A DNA stretch of 64,000 nt, from contig CALDVW010000077.1 of assembly GCA_937924405.1 (NCBI GenBank), forward strand, positions 30,381 to 94,380. Direction: 5' to 3'. Of the stretch, positions 46,432 to 55,831 are shown in pieces. The translations under genes and the position numbers were made by a program. The DNA comes from an uncultured Lysobacterales bacterium. GTDB taxonomy: Bacteria > Pseudomonadota > Gammaproteobacteria > Xanthomonadales > SZUA-36. The notes beneath the pieces were generated by a model that saw only the letters and a list, made by a program, of their open reading frames with translations, ran no database searches and had not been told where the DNA came from. How positions within the stretch are numbered: the stretch's first letter is position 1; the number at the start of each line of letters is the position of its first letter.

Positions 46432-47475
46432 TCAGATTACGCCGGTCCAGTCGCAAACCACTTTGCCGCACTCACCGTCTTTCATCAGTTCAAATCCATG
46501 TTCGTAGTTTTCTATTGGGATATGGTGTGTCAATGCCCGCCTGAGTGGAAAGCCGGTGAGTACCATCTGGGTCATTTTGTACCAGGTTTCGTACATCCGG
46601 CGACCGTAGATTCCATGCAGTTCCAGACCTTTGAAAATTATCTGTTCCCAGTCACAACCGGTGCCGTCCGGGAGCAATCCCAGCAGAGCCACCTTGCCGC
46701 CGTGGTACATGTGGTGGAGGAGGTCATTGAAGGCCGTTGCATTGCCTGACATTTCAAGGCCGATATCGAAGCCGTCCAGCCCCAGTTCTTCCACCACGTG
46801 AGCGATGGAATCCCTTTTTACATTGATTGTTCGGGTTGCGCCCATGTTGCGGGCAAGGTTGAGCCGGTAGTCGTTGACATCGGTGATAATGACATGGCGC
46901 GCTCCGACGTGACGGCAGATTCCAGCGGCAATGATGCCGATGGGCCCTGCGCCCGTGATGAGCACGTCTTCACCGACCAGGTCGAACTGCAATGCGCAAT
47001 GTGCGGCGTTGCCGAACGGATCGAAAAACGCAGCGAGTTCCGGTGCGATCTCGTCCGGGATTGGCCAGAGATTGCTGGCTGGCGTTACGACATATTCCGC
47101 AAAAGCACCGTCCCGGTTGACGCCAATTCCGATGGTATTGGCGCAAACATGAGGCTGACCTGCCCGGCAGTTCCGGCAATGACCGCAAACAATGTGTCCT
47201 TCTGCGGACACCCTGTCTCCCACCTCGTAGCCGGTTACGCCGTCACCGAGCTGTTCGATGCAGCCAACGAATTCATGTCCAATGACTCGCCCAGGCTCAA
47301 TGTTCCGCTGCGACCATTCGTCCCAAAGATAGATATGCAGGTCAGTACCGCAAATGGCCGTTTTTTCGACCTTTATCAGTACTTCATTGGTGCCGGGAGA
47401 GGGAGTTGGTACCTCTTCCATCCAGATACCTTCGGCGGCTTCGCGCTTCACCAGTGCACGCATTGTCTGGCTCAT
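46432..47475 (-). CDS. tdh: L-threonine 3-dehydrogenase
   Basis: Zinc medium-chain dehydrogenase oxidising threonine to 2-amino-3-ketobutyrate with NAD, substrate for Kbl encoded next. Catalytic zinc region CGTDLHIY followed by GHEFVG; structural zinc in [15 protein letters not shown]; nucleotide loop [14 protein letters not shown] with AGGAGAA upstream. 347 residues. tdh-kbl is the classic threonine-to-glycine operon, here in the order tdh then kbl. Confidence 0.96.
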   Translation of the reverse strand: MSQTMRALVKREAAEGIWMEEVPTPSPGTNEVLIKVEKTAICGTDLHIYLWDEWSQRNIEPGRVIGHEFVGCIEQLGDGVTGYEVGDRVSAEGHIVCGHCRNCRAGQPHVCANTIGIGVNRDGAFAEYVVTPASNLWPIPDEIAPELAAFFDPFGNAAHCALQFDLVGEDVLITGAGPIGIIAAGICRHVGARHVIITDVNDYRLNLARNMGATRTINVKRDSIAHVVEELGLDGFDIGLEMSGNATAFNDLLHHMYHGGKVALLGLLPDGTGCDWEQIIFKGLELHGIYGRRMYETWYKMTQMVLTGFPLRRALTHHIPIENYEHGFELMKDGECGKVVCDWTGVI

Positions 47476-47538
47476 CGTTTCTCCTGAGGTTTCCTGTATT
47501 GCAGGGATTGCGAATAGATCAGGAAATTATCGTACAAA

Positions 47539-48333
47539 TTATAGACGAGGTCGTTGATCGAGGTCTTTTTTTGAAGCCCTCAATTGTGCGAGCAGTGCAG
47601 GAAGGACTTCAGCGGCGGTTCCCCTGAGACACTGCCCGGCATGCGGACTGAGAGGAGTCTCCCTCGGATTTATCTCAAGCAGGCTGGCGCCATGCTCGAG
47701 CGCCATCAGCGGCAGGCTGGCGGCTGGCTGCACCAGTGACGTCGTGCCGACAGAAATGCAGAAGTCGCAACGCAGGGCCGAGTCCATCGCCGCCTGGAGT
47801 ACATTTTGGGGAAGTACTTCGCCGAACCAGACAACATCCGGTCTGGCCAGCCCCTTGCTGACATAGGGTGATCGGGGTGGGCTGTGGGAGGAATCCGAAA
47901 GCCATTCCGCGCTGATTGGCCGGTGGGAGATACTGCATTTCGACCGCATGATATTTCCATGCAATTCCGCAACGTTATCCGAGCCTGCAAGCTGGTGCAG
48001 GCCGTCTACGTTTTGCGTGACGATGGTGAGCTCAGGAACCAGTGACGCGATTGCCGCCAGAGCCCGGTGTCCGGCGTGTGGCCGGACGGTTAGAACCTTG
48101 GAGCGTCGTTCCTGGTACCATTCCCATACCCGGGATGGATTGGCTTCGAATGCTTCTGGCGTCGCCAGATCTTCGGGTCTGAATTTCCCCCAGATTCCGC
48201 TTTGTGCATCCCTGAAAGTCGGAATTCCGCTTTCCGCGGACATTCCTGCCCCGGTCAGCACCAATACGTGCCTGGCTTCGGTGAGCTGTGCAAGCAACTG
48301 GCTGGACAGAAGATTTCCGTTTGTTTCCTTCAA
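47539..48333 (-). CDS. Class III-type NAD-dependent deacylase (sirtuin)
   Basis: Sirtuin removing acyl groups from protein lysines with NAD. NAD-binding GAGMSAESGIPTFR (28-41), TQNVDGLH (106-113) and catalytic His125 in LHGN are intact. Tyr73 and Arg76 (YQER) match the succinyl/malonyl-recognition pair of class III enzymes. The zinc site is odd: only Cys133 is recognisable and the usual CPxCG before LRPDVVWFGE reads as SPYVSKG. Start is TTG. 264 residues. CobB-like, but the zinc-poor site makes me leave the symbol blank. Confidence 0.88.
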   Translation of the reverse strand: MKETNGNLLSSQLLAQLTEARHVLVLTGAGMSAESGIPTFRDAQSGIWGKFRPEDLATPEAFEANPSRVWEWYQERRSKVLTVRPHAGHRALAAIASLVPELTIVTQNVDGLHQLAGSDNVAELHGNIMRSKCSISHRPISAEWLSDSSHSPPRSPYVSKGLARPDVVWFGEVLPQNVLQAAMDSALRCDFCISVGTTSLVQPAASLPLMALEHGASLLEINPRETPLSPHAGQCLRGTAAEVLPALLAQLRASKKDLDQRPRL

Positions 48334-48413
48334 TGAAAGATGCCTGTTATCGTGGCAGGAAAATGGTCATGGGTGTATTCTACGCGGTTCTTTTTGAAGA
48401 CTTGATAATTTAG

Positions 48414-49766
48414 ATGAAAGGCAAGCTGTATATCAAAACTCACGGGTGCCAGATGAATGAGTACGATTCCGAGAAAATGGCGGACGTGCTGGCGGTTTCA
48501 CATGGCCTGGAATTGACCGATCGTGAAGATGAAGCCGATGTAATTCTCGTCAATACCTGCTCCATTCGGGAAAAGGCACAGGAGAAAGTGTTTTCGCAAC
48601 TTGGGCGATGGAAGCAACTGAAACGGAATAATCCATCTGTCGTGATTGGCGTCGGTGGCTGTGTCGCAAGCCAGGAAGGCAAATCCATCATTGACCGGGC
48701 GCCGATCGTGGACATGGTGTTTGGCCCCCAGACCCTGCATCGTTTGCCTGTTATGCTCGAATCGGTCCGGAAAACCGGAACGTCCTCGATTGACATTTCC
48801 TTTCCCGAGGTTGAGAAATTCGACAACCTGCCTGAACCGGGATGCCAGGGCCCGAGTGCCTTCGTATCCGTGATGGAAGGCTGCAGTAAGTACTGTACTT
48901 TTTGTGTCGTGCCTTACACACGCGGCGAGGAGATCAGCCGGCCATTAGACGATGTCGTCGCAGAGTGTGCCATCCTTGCCGAAAAAGGTGCGAAAGAAAT
49001 CAACCTGCTGGGACAGAACGTCAACGCGTACCGTGGGCCGATGCACGATGGAACCGTTGCCGATCTCGCGTTGCTGATTCACTATGTGGCGGCGATAGGC
49101 GGCATTGAACGGGTACGATTCACGACTTCCCACCCGGTAGAGTTCTCTCAAAATTTGATTGACGCATATGGCGAGGTCCCGGAATTGGCCAATTACCTGC
49201 ATTTGCCTGTTCAGTGCGGTTCCGATCGCGTGCTGTCGCTGATGAAACGTGGGCACACGGTGCTCGAATACAAGCAAAAAATCCGGCGCTTGAGGGAAAA
49301 ACGACCGGATATCAGCCTTTCATCCGATTTTATCGTTGGCTTTCCCGGCGAATCCGACAAGGATTTCGAGGATACGCTCCAGCTGATCAGGGACCTCGAG
49401 TTCGACCAGAGTTTCAGTTTCATATTCTCTGCACGTCCCGGAACGCCGGCGGCAAGCCTGCCCGATGACTTACCGCTCCAGGTCAAAAAAGAACGCCTTG
49501 CGCGCCTGCAGGAATTGGTGAATACACAAGCCGCACGCATCAGCGGCTCAATGGTAGGCAGCACGCAGCGCATCCTGGTAGAAGGTGAGAGCAGGAAGCG
49601 TTCAGATCAGCTGGCGGGTAGAACGGAGAACAATCGTATCGTTAACTTTGATGGTCACCGCCGCTTGATCGGTCAGTTCACGGATGTGGTGATAACCGAA
49701 GCCCTGAGCCATTCGCTGAGGGGGCGCGTCGCACTCAGTTCACAAGATTCAGCAGATGCAGCATGA
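48414..49766 (+). CDS. miaB: tRNA-2-methylthio-N6-dimethylallyladenosine synthase
   Basis: Radical-SAM methylthiotransferase that modifies A37 of tRNAs reading UNN codons. N-terminal MTTase domain with three cysteines (GCQMN, NTCSIR, GCVAS), the radical-SAM motif CSKYCTFC, and a C-terminal TRAM domain ending near residue 440. 450 residues. The stop overlaps the next ATG as ATGA, starting the miaB-phoH-ybeY-corC operon. Confidence 0.97.
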   Translation: MKGKLYIKTHGCQMNEYDSEKMADVLAVSHGLELTDREDEADVILVNTCSIREKAQEKVFSQLGRWKQLKRNNPSVVIGVGGCVASQEGKSIIDRAPIVDMVFGPQTLHRLPVMLESVRKTGTSSIDISFPEVEKFDNLPEPGCQGPSAFVSVMEGCSKYCTFCVVPYTRGEEISRPLDDVVAECAILAEKGAKEINLLGQNVNAYRGPMHDGTVADLALLIHYVAAIGGIERVRFTTSHPVEFSQNLIDAYGEVPELANYLHLPVQCGSDRVLSLMKRGHTVLEYKQKIRRLREKRPDISLSSDFIVGFPGESDKDFEDTLQLIRDLEFDQSFSFIFSARPGTPAASLPDDLPLQVKKERLARLQELVNTQAARISGSMVGSTQRILVEGESRKRSDQLAGRTENNRIVNFDGHRRLIGQFTDVVITEALSHSLRGRVALSSQDSADAA

Positions 49767-50731
49767 GCGACCGCCTGACGCTCGAACTTGAACCCGCGGA
49801 CACGCTGAGACTGGCCAATCTTTGCGGCCAGTTCGACGAGCATCTCAAACAGATAGAAGCCCGCCTTGGCGTGGAGTTGTTTTGCCGCGGAAACCTGTTC
49901 ACCATCGAGGGACCAGAGCGCGTTTCCATTGCCGCACGGCGACTTCTGCAACGGCTGTACCGCTTGTCTGCGAACGAAGTATTGACTCCCGAGGTGATCA
50001 ACCTGCATTTACAGGAATCCGGGATTACCGAGCTGGAAAGCGAGTCTGGCGAGCATGAAGAAGATGAAAATATTACGGTAAAAACCAAGAGGGGCATCAT
50101 TCGCGGCCGCGGGCCCAATCAGCGGAATTACCTGACTAACATCACCCGTCATGCTATTAATTTCGGTGTTGGCCCGGCCGGCACCGGTAAGACTTACCTC
50201 GCAGTCGCCTGTGCGGTAGCGGCACTTGGGGCAGACCAGGTTCAGCGTATCGTGCTGGTCAGGCCCGCAGTTGAAGCGGGCGAGCGATTGGGGTTTCTCC
50301 CGGGGGACATGGCCCAGAAAGTGGATCCTTACCTGCGTCCTCTCTACGACGCTCTTTACGAGATGCTTGGTTTCGAACGGGTCGCGACCCTGATTGATCG
50401 CAATGTAATCGAAGTGGCGCCGCTGGCTTTCATGCGCGGCCGTACCCTGAATGACGCTTTCGTCATTCTCGACGAAGCGCAAAACTCAACCCGGGAACAG
50501 ATGAAAATGTTCCTGACCCGGATAGGGTTCGGGTCGACGGCGGTGGTTACCGGCGACATCACCCAGATAGACCTGCCCAGTAAGGCCATGTCCGGCCTGA
50601 AACACGCCTTGCAAATACTTGCTGATGTAAAAGGCGTGAGTTTCAGTTATTTTTCAGCCCGCGACGTGGTACGCCATCCCATGGTGCAACACATCGTCGA
50701 AGCGTATGAACGCGAGTCCAGTGACGATTGA
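49763..50731 (+). CDS. ybeZ: PhoH-family ATPase (YbeZ)
   Basis: PhoH-like P-loop ATPase of 322 residues, linked to RNA metabolism through its partner YbeY. Walker A appears in [13 protein letters not shown] near residue 137 and Walker B in [19 protein letters not shown]-like [12 protein letters not shown] and [18 protein letters not shown] are family hallmarks. The N-terminal portion is the predicted KH-like domain. It overlaps ybeY by 26 bases. Confidence 0.95.
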   Translation: MSDRLTLELEPADTLRLANLCGQFDEHLKQIEARLGVELFCRGNLFTIEGPERVSIAARRLLQRLYRLSANEVLTPEVINLHLQESGITELESESGEHEEDENITVKTKRGIIRGRGPNQRNYLTNITRHAINFGVGPAGTGKTYLAVACAVAALGADQVQRIVLVRPAVEAGERLGFLPGDMAQKVDPYLRPLYDALYEMLGFERVATLIDRNVIEVAPLAFMRGRTLNDAFVILDEAQNSTREQMKMFLTRIGFGSTAVVTGDITQIDLPSKAMSGLKHALQILADVKGVSFSYFSARDVVRHPMVQHIVEAYERESSDD

Positions 50732-51167
50732 ATTGGAAATCCAGAACGTGACTTCATTCCGCCCCGTTCCCGGTGATGAGCAGTTCCGACTCTGGGTTGA
50801 GGCTGCTCTGCAGGGGGCCACTGAGGCGGTACTGACTCTCAGATTGGTGGACGATGGGGAAAGCCGGAAACTCAATGAGCGCTACCGGGGAAAGAATAGA
50901 CCCACCAATGTCCTGTCCTTTCCCGCAGACCTGCCGGAGGAACTCGGCATTCCCTTGCTGGGTGATATTGTGATCTGCGCACCGCTGGTCGGTGCGGAAG
51001 CAGAGGCCCAGCAAAAACCTGTTCAGTCTCACTGGGCGCATCTGACGATTCACGGTGTGCTTCACTTGCTTGGCTATGACCACCAGGAAAAGAAGGCAGC
51101 TGAAGAGATGGAAGCGCTCGAGGCCGATCTGCTTCATTCACTGGGTATCCGGAATCCTTACCACTGA
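50706..51167 (+). CDS. ybeY: Endoribonuclease YbeY
   Basis: Zinc-dependent single-strand endoribonuclease used in 16S rRNA 3'-end maturation and ribosome quality control. The zinc motif H-G-x-L-H-L-x-G-Y-D-H is intact as [20 protein letters not shown] and [10 protein letters not shown] are the other family blocks. 153 residues; the ATG lies inside the end of ybeZ. Confidence 0.96.
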   Translation: MNASPVTIELEIQNVTSFRPVPGDEQFRLWVEAALQGATEAVLTLRLVDDGESRKLNERYRGKNRPTNVLSFPADLPEELGIPLLGDIVICAPLVGAEAEAQQKPVQSHWAHLTIHGVLHLLGYDHQEKKAAEEMEALEADLLHSLGIRNPYH

Positions 51168-51273
51168 CGTTTCGCTGAGCAGTAAATGTTCGTTTTTACA
51201 AAAAATACTGGATTAGCAGACTTCGCGGCCCTATATTCGGGGTGACGCGAGCGGCGTTGCCAAAATCATCAAT

Positions 51274-52119
51274 ATGAACGAAGACCAATCGAGTGAGGCT
51301 TCCGGGAAAAAGACCTGGGTCGAAAAAATCGGCGCAGCCTTTTCACACCAGCCCAAGGATCGTGAACATCTGCTTGAGCTTCTCAACGAAGCCTGCGAGC
51401 AGGGCATCGTCGATGCTGACGCGTTGGCCATGATGGAAGGCGCCCTGGAAGTTTCGGAAACCCAGGTTCGCGACGCCATGATTCCACGCTCCCAGATGGT
51501 GGTTGTGAACAACGATTCCGAACTCGAGGAATTCCTGCCGGGCATCCTGGAATCGGGGCATTCGCGCTTTCCGGTTATCGGCGAAGACAAGGACGAAGTC
51601 ATGGGAATCCTGATGGCCAAGGATCTGTTACCCCATCTTGCCTCCGGTGGCGAAGAATTTGATTTGGAGGCCACCATCAGGCCTGCCGTGGTCATTCCTG
51701 AGAGCAAAAGACTCAATGTATTGCTTCGTGACTTTCGCGTTTCCCGTAACCACATGGCGATTGTAGTTGATGAATACGGAGGCGTATCCGGCCTGATAAC
51801 GATCGAAGACGTACTGGAAGAAATCGTCGGCGAAATCGATGACGAGTACGATGAGGAAGAGGAAGCGCTCATCCTGTCGCTCGGGGAAAACAGGTACCAG
51901 GTGCAGGCGCTAACGCCTATCGACGATCTGAATGACATGTTCGACAGCGCCCTGAGCGACGATGATTACGGAACGGTAGGCGGTCTCTTACTGGCTGAGT
52001 TTGGCCGGGTTCCGGAATATGACGACGTGGTAACGCTGGCGGACAAGTTTGAATTTCGTGTCATCAAAGCTGATAACCGGCGCATTATCACGCTGGAAAT
52101 GAATGTTCTGCCTTTGTAA
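51274..52119 (+). CDS. corC: CorC/YbeX-type CBS-domain protein
   Basis: Cytosolic protein of 281 residues with two CBS domains (about 65-120 and 135-190, ending EYGGVSGLITIEDVLEEIVGEI in pieces) and a C-terminal transporter-associated domain (YGTVGGLLLAEFGRVP). It lacks the CNNM membrane domain, as in E. coli CorC/YbeX, linked to magnesium/cobalt efflux and ribosome health. It overlaps the following DUF4105 gene by 17 bases. Confidence 0.94.
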   Translation: MNEDQSSEASGKKTWVEKIGAAFSHQPKDREHLLELLNEACEQGIVDADALAMMEGALEVSETQVRDAMIPRSQMVVVNNDSELEEFLPGILESGHSRFPVIGEDKDEVMGILMAKDLLPHLASGGEEFDLEATIRPAVVIPESKRLNVLLRDFRVSRNHMAIVVDEYGGVSGLITIEDVLEEIVGEIDDEYDEEEEALILSLGENRYQVQALTPIDDLNDMFDSALSDDDYGTVGGLLLAEFGRVPEYDDVVTLADKFEFRVIKADNRRIITLEMNVLPL

Positions 52120-53326
52120 CCACGATAAGCCGGGTCGAAGTCTGATTGGAAGAGCGGGAATTTTTCTGCTCCTGCTGTTTGCATCCTCATTATTCGCTGA
52201 GTCGTCCATAGAAAACCAGGATGCGGAAGCCTGGTTGGTTACCTACGGGCCCGGTGAAATTTACTGGCAACGATTCGGTCACAACGCGATCTGGATCAGG
52301 GATCGTGAACTGCGATTGGATCATGTATTCAATTTTGGGTTTTTCGATTTTGAACAGGAGAATTTTTTCCTTCGCTTTCTGCAGGGCCGGATGTTGTATT
52401 TCTCCGCTGCCCGTCCGGCCCGCGAAGAGTTCGCCGGATATATTGATGAAAACCGCTCGATACGCGCACAGCGGCTGGATTTGTCTGCTGACCAAGTCGA
52501 TCGCCTGAGCAGGTTTCTGCTGCATGAGGTCAGGCCGGAGAACCGGGAATATCTTTACGATTACTATCGGAATAACTGCTCAACCCGGGTCCGCGATGCG
52601 CTGGATTTTGCCCTGGACGGGCTTCTGAAGGCGCAAACGTTGCCGATTCCTGCGAGGCAGAACTGGCGCGATCATACCCGCCGGTTGACGGTCGATGATT
52701 TCTGGCTCTACCTCGGACTTGAAACGGGGCTTGGCGCAACGGTTGATCAGGATATCAACCGCTGGGACGAGATGTTCATTCCGGCTGAACTGGCTGAATC
52801 CGTTGGTACCGTCAGCATATCCGATGCAGGGCGGGTGCGTCCGCTGGTACTCGAAGACGTCCTGCTCTACGAGTCTTCTTTCCAATCTCCGGCAGCTTTT
52901 CCGGTTTCCAGTTGGTTGCGTTATCTGTTGTTTTCCCTGGCTGTCATTATGGCAACCTGGCTACTTTGCCGCGTGGCGCCCGCCGGGGCCATCCGGGCTG
53001 TGTCCAGGACCTGGCTGGTGATGGCCGGTGTTTTTGGCTGCATCCTGCTGTTTTTCTGGTTCGGAACCGACCACCTGGTGGCCAGGGTCAACCTTAACCT
53101 GCTGGTTTTCAACCCGCTGTATATTTTTATCGCGTTTTGGAAAGGCCAGGAAAAAATTCAATTTTCAATCATCTCAGGATTTGCTGTTCTGGCGCTGCTG
53201 ATGACCATGCTGCCGCCTGGGCAGTACAACCTAGATGTCATTGCTGCGTTTCTTCCGCTTAATCTCGCGGCCGCCTGGAGCCTGGTCAGAGCCGCAGGCG
53301 ACCCACGGCCTGGCGTCATTGCCTAA
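52103..53326 (+). CDS. DUF4105/Lnb-type protein, possible lipoprotein N-acyltransferase
   Basis: Membrane protein of 407 residues. An N-terminal signal/anchor helix is followed by a periplasmic DUF4105 domain with conserved His60 in QRFGHNAIW and Cys159 in YRNNCSTRVRD, a likely papain-like catalytic pair. The C-terminal third has about five helices (near 272-290, 303-320, 332-346, 353-370, 378-395) with the GTDH and NLNLLVFNPL motifs between them. As I recall, this domain is that of Lnb, a lipoprotein N-acyltransferase described in Bacteroides. It sits after corC, where lnt is found in many gammaproteobacteria. Function here is inferred. Confidence 0.8.
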   Translation: MFCLCNHDKPGRSLIGRAGIFLLLLFASSLFAESSIENQDAEAWLVTYGPGEIYWQRFGHNAIWIRDRELRLDHVFNFGFFDFEQENFFLRFLQGRMLYFSAARPAREEFAGYIDENRSIRAQRLDLSADQVDRLSRFLLHEVRPENREYLYDYYRNNCSTRVRDALDFALDGLLKAQTLPIPARQNWRDHTRRLTVDDFWLYLGLETGLGATVDQDINRWDEMFIPAELAESVGTVSISDAGRVRPLVLEDVLLYESSFQSPAAFPVSSWLRYLLFSLAVIMATWLLCRVAPAGAIRAVSRTWLVMAGVFGCILLFFWFGTDHLVARVNLNLLVFNPLYIFIAFWKGQEKIQFSIISGFAVLALLMTMLPPGQYNLDVIAAFLPLNLAAAWSLVRAAGDPRPGVIA

Positions 53327-53333
53327 TGGCCTC

Positions 53334-54416
53334 TCAGATGCCTGTCTCGGCGAGCAGATCCGCCTGTTGCTGCTGTAACAGTGGATCGATAATCATGTCG
53401 AGATTTCCGGACATGATTTCATCCAGTTTGTACAGGGTCAGGTTGATGCGGTGATCGCTGACTCTGCCCTGCGGAAAATTGTAGGTCCTGATGCGTTGAG
53501 AGCGGTCACCGCTTCCCACCTGAATGCGGCGCGATTCTGCAATTTCTGTTTGCTGGCGTGATTGCTCCTGTTCGAGCAAGCGCGCCCGTAGCAGCGACAT
53601 GGCTCGAGCCCGGTTCTTGTGCTGTGAGCGTTCATCCTGGCATTCGACCACGATCCCGCTGGGTTGGTGGGTTAGACGGATGGCTGAATCGGTTTTGTTG
53701 ACGTGCTGCCCGCCGGCACCTGATGCGCGAAAGGTATCCACCCTCAGGTCCGCCGGGTTGATGTCCACTTCCTCCACGTTGTCGACTTCCGGCAGAATCG
53801 CGACCGTGCAGGCCGATGTATGAATCCGCCCCTGGGATTCAGTTTCCGGAACCCGCTGGACCCGGTGAGTTCCGGATTCGAACTTGAATCGCGAAAAGGC
53901 CCCCTGTCCGGCAACTCTTGCTATGATTTCCTTGAACCCGCCATGTTCACCATGGCTCTGGCTGAGTACCTCCAGAGGCCAGTTACGGCTCTCGGCATAC
54001 TTCTGGTACATGCGAAACAGATCGCCGGAAAATATGGCTGCCTCGTCTCCTCCGGTTCCTGCCCTGATTTCAATGAAAATGTTATTGTTGTCATTCGGGT
54101 CCTTGGGCAGTAGCAGCAACCGGATCTCGCGTTCGATGGTCTCCCGGCGTTTACCAGCCTCCTCCAATTCATCCTCCGCCATCTGCCTCATTTCGGGGTC
54201 GGCTTCACTGAGCATCTGCCTGGCCTCTTCGATGGAAACCTGCAGCTCGCGCAGCCTCTCCCACGATTTGACCAGGGGCTCCAGCTGTGAATACTCGACC
54301 GACAGGTCGCGAAAACGGTTTTGGTCCGAGAATACTTCAGGTTGTGACAACAACAGACCGATTTCTTCATAGCGCGAAGAAACCTGCTCCAGCCTGTCCT
54401 GAATTGAAGATTTCAT
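53334..54416 (-). CDS. prfA: Peptide chain release factor 1
   Basis: Class I release factor reading UAA and UAG. The hydrolysis motif GGQ is in [18 protein letters not shown], the codon-recognition PxT-type region precedes it, and the coiled N-terminal domain is normal. 360 residues. The ATG overlaps the hemA stop as ATGA; the hemA-prfA order is classic. Confidence 0.97.
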   Translation of the reverse strand: MKSSIQDRLEQVSSRYEEIGLLLSQPEVFSDQNRFRDLSVEYSQLEPLVKSWERLRELQVSIEEARQMLSEADPEMRQMAEDELEEAGKRRETIEREIRLLLLPKDPNDNNNIFIEIRAGTGGDEAAIFSGDLFRMYQKYAESRNWPLEVLSQSHGEHGGFKEIIARVAGQGAFSRFKFESGTHRVQRVPETESQGRIHTSACTVAILPEVDNVEEVDINPADLRVDTFRASGAGGQHVNKTDSAIRLTHQPSGIVVECQDERSQHKNRARAMSLLRARLLEQEQSRQQTEIAESRRIQVGSGDRSQRIRTYNFPQGRVSDHRINLTLYKLDEIMSGNLDMIIDPLLQQQQADLLAETGI

Positions 54417-55681
54417 TCGTCTTCGGCCTCAGCTTCTTTTCTGAAAATGCGATCCGCCGCTTTCAGTACTTCATAATCCTGATTTTCCGCCGCTTCGCGC
54501 AGTCGCTTGCTGGGTAAGTGGAGAATCTTGTTGGTCAGCGTGCTGGTTAACTGCTCCAACACTTCCGTTGCGTCCTGCCCCGCTTCCAGTCGCCTGACCG
54601 CCCGCTCGATGAGGCCTTGCTCGAACTGGTGGGATTGTTCGCGTATGCGTTTCAGTGTGCGGGCGGCACGAATTCCGTACAACCAGCGCATGAACCCTGT
54701 CACGGCTTCATCGATATCAATTCCCGCTGACTCCGCGGCCTTGTTGCGTTGTTGTATGTTTTCATCAACCACCTGCTGCAGATCGTCGATGGTATAAAGG
54801 TAGACATCCTTTAATTTTGAGACCGCCGGTTCGATATCCCTGGGTACGGCAATATCGACCAGGAACATCGGTCGATGGCGGCGTTTCCTGAGGGCGGCCT
54901 TGACGTCTTGATGGCTGATCACGGGGTTCTGGCTGGCGGTGGAGCTGATCAGGATGTCCGCTTGTGGCAGGGCTTCCTCAAGTTCATCCAGCGTCATCGC
55001 AGTTGCGCCTAATTCAGCGGCAAGTTCCTCTGCTTTGTCACGGCTCCGGTTGACTATCAGTAGGTTGGCAACGCCATGGTCGCGCAAATACCTTCCGCAT
55101 AGCTGGACCATTTCACCTGCACCAACCAGGACCACGGTTTGCGAACGGAGCTGCCCGAAAATCTGTCTTGCCAGTACCACTGCTGTATAGGCGACAGATA
55201 CCGGGTGGTCGCCGATTCCCGAATTTGTCCTGATCGACTTGGCGGCTGCAAATGTGTGTTGAAAAAGCCGGTCAAGTACTTTTCCGAGGCTGCCGGCATC
55301 GTGGGCTTGCTGCCAGGCGTCTTTCAATTGCCCCAGTATTTGTGTCTCCCCCAGGACCAATGAGTCCAGCCCGCTTGCCACACGGATCAGGTGCCTGGCA
55401 GCTTCTTCGCCTTCAAAGCTGTAAAAGTGCTTTTCCAGATGCCCGGCGGGAATGTCATTGACCCGGTGAATCCAGTCCGCCAGTTCGCTTTTACCCGTGT
55501 CCGTCGAAAGGCAATAGATTTCAGTCCGGTTACAGGTTCCCAGGATGATGACCTCTTCCACGCCCGGAAGCGCACATAGTTCGTTAACCCGGTTGGCGTA
55601 CTCCGTCCGGGCAATGGCTACCTTTTCCCGGATTTCAATCGGGGCGGTATGATGGCTGATTCCAATCGTAAAAAGAGGCAT
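54413..55681 (-). CDS. hemA: Glutamyl-tRNA reductase
   Basis: First enzyme of the C5 haem pathway, reducing glutamyl-tRNA to glutamate-1-semialdehyde with NADPH. The catalytic Cys50 lies in [19 protein letters not shown] and [13 protein letters not shown] are diagnostic; the NADPH domain has [11 protein letters not shown]. 422 residues. Divergent from the TPR lipoprotein and lolB, the usual gammaproteobacterial layout. Confidence 0.97.
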   Translation of the reverse strand: MPLFTIGISHHTAPIEIREKVAIARTEYANRVNELCALPGVEEVIILGTCNRTEIYCLSTDTGKSELADWIHRVNDIPAGHLEKHFYSFEGEEAARHLIRVASGLDSLVLGETQILGQLKDAWQQAHDAGSLGKVLDRLFQHTFAAAKSIRTNSGIGDHPVSVAYTAVVLARQIFGQLRSQTVVLVGAGEMVQLCGRYLRDHGVANLLIVNRSRDKAEELAAELGATAMTLDELEEALPQADILISSTASQNPVISHQDVKAALRKRRHRPMFLVDIAVPRDIEPAVSKLKDVYLYTIDDLQQVVDENIQQRNKAAESAGIDIDEAVTGFMRWLYGIRAARTLKRIREQSHQFEQGLIERAVRRLEAGQDATEVLEQLTSTLTNKILHLPSKRLREAAENQDYEVLKAADRIFRKEAEAEDE

Positions 55682-55831
55682 GGGCTATTTGTTTAACACT
55701 GCGCGCTGATTCTGCGGGTGAATACCCTGATTATCAAGCCGGAATGCGCCTTTATTGTTGAAACGGGATTGGTTCACGTCCTGCAACAGCGTATCCTTTG
55801 TGCCCATGAAAAACAGACAAAAACCGACCTG

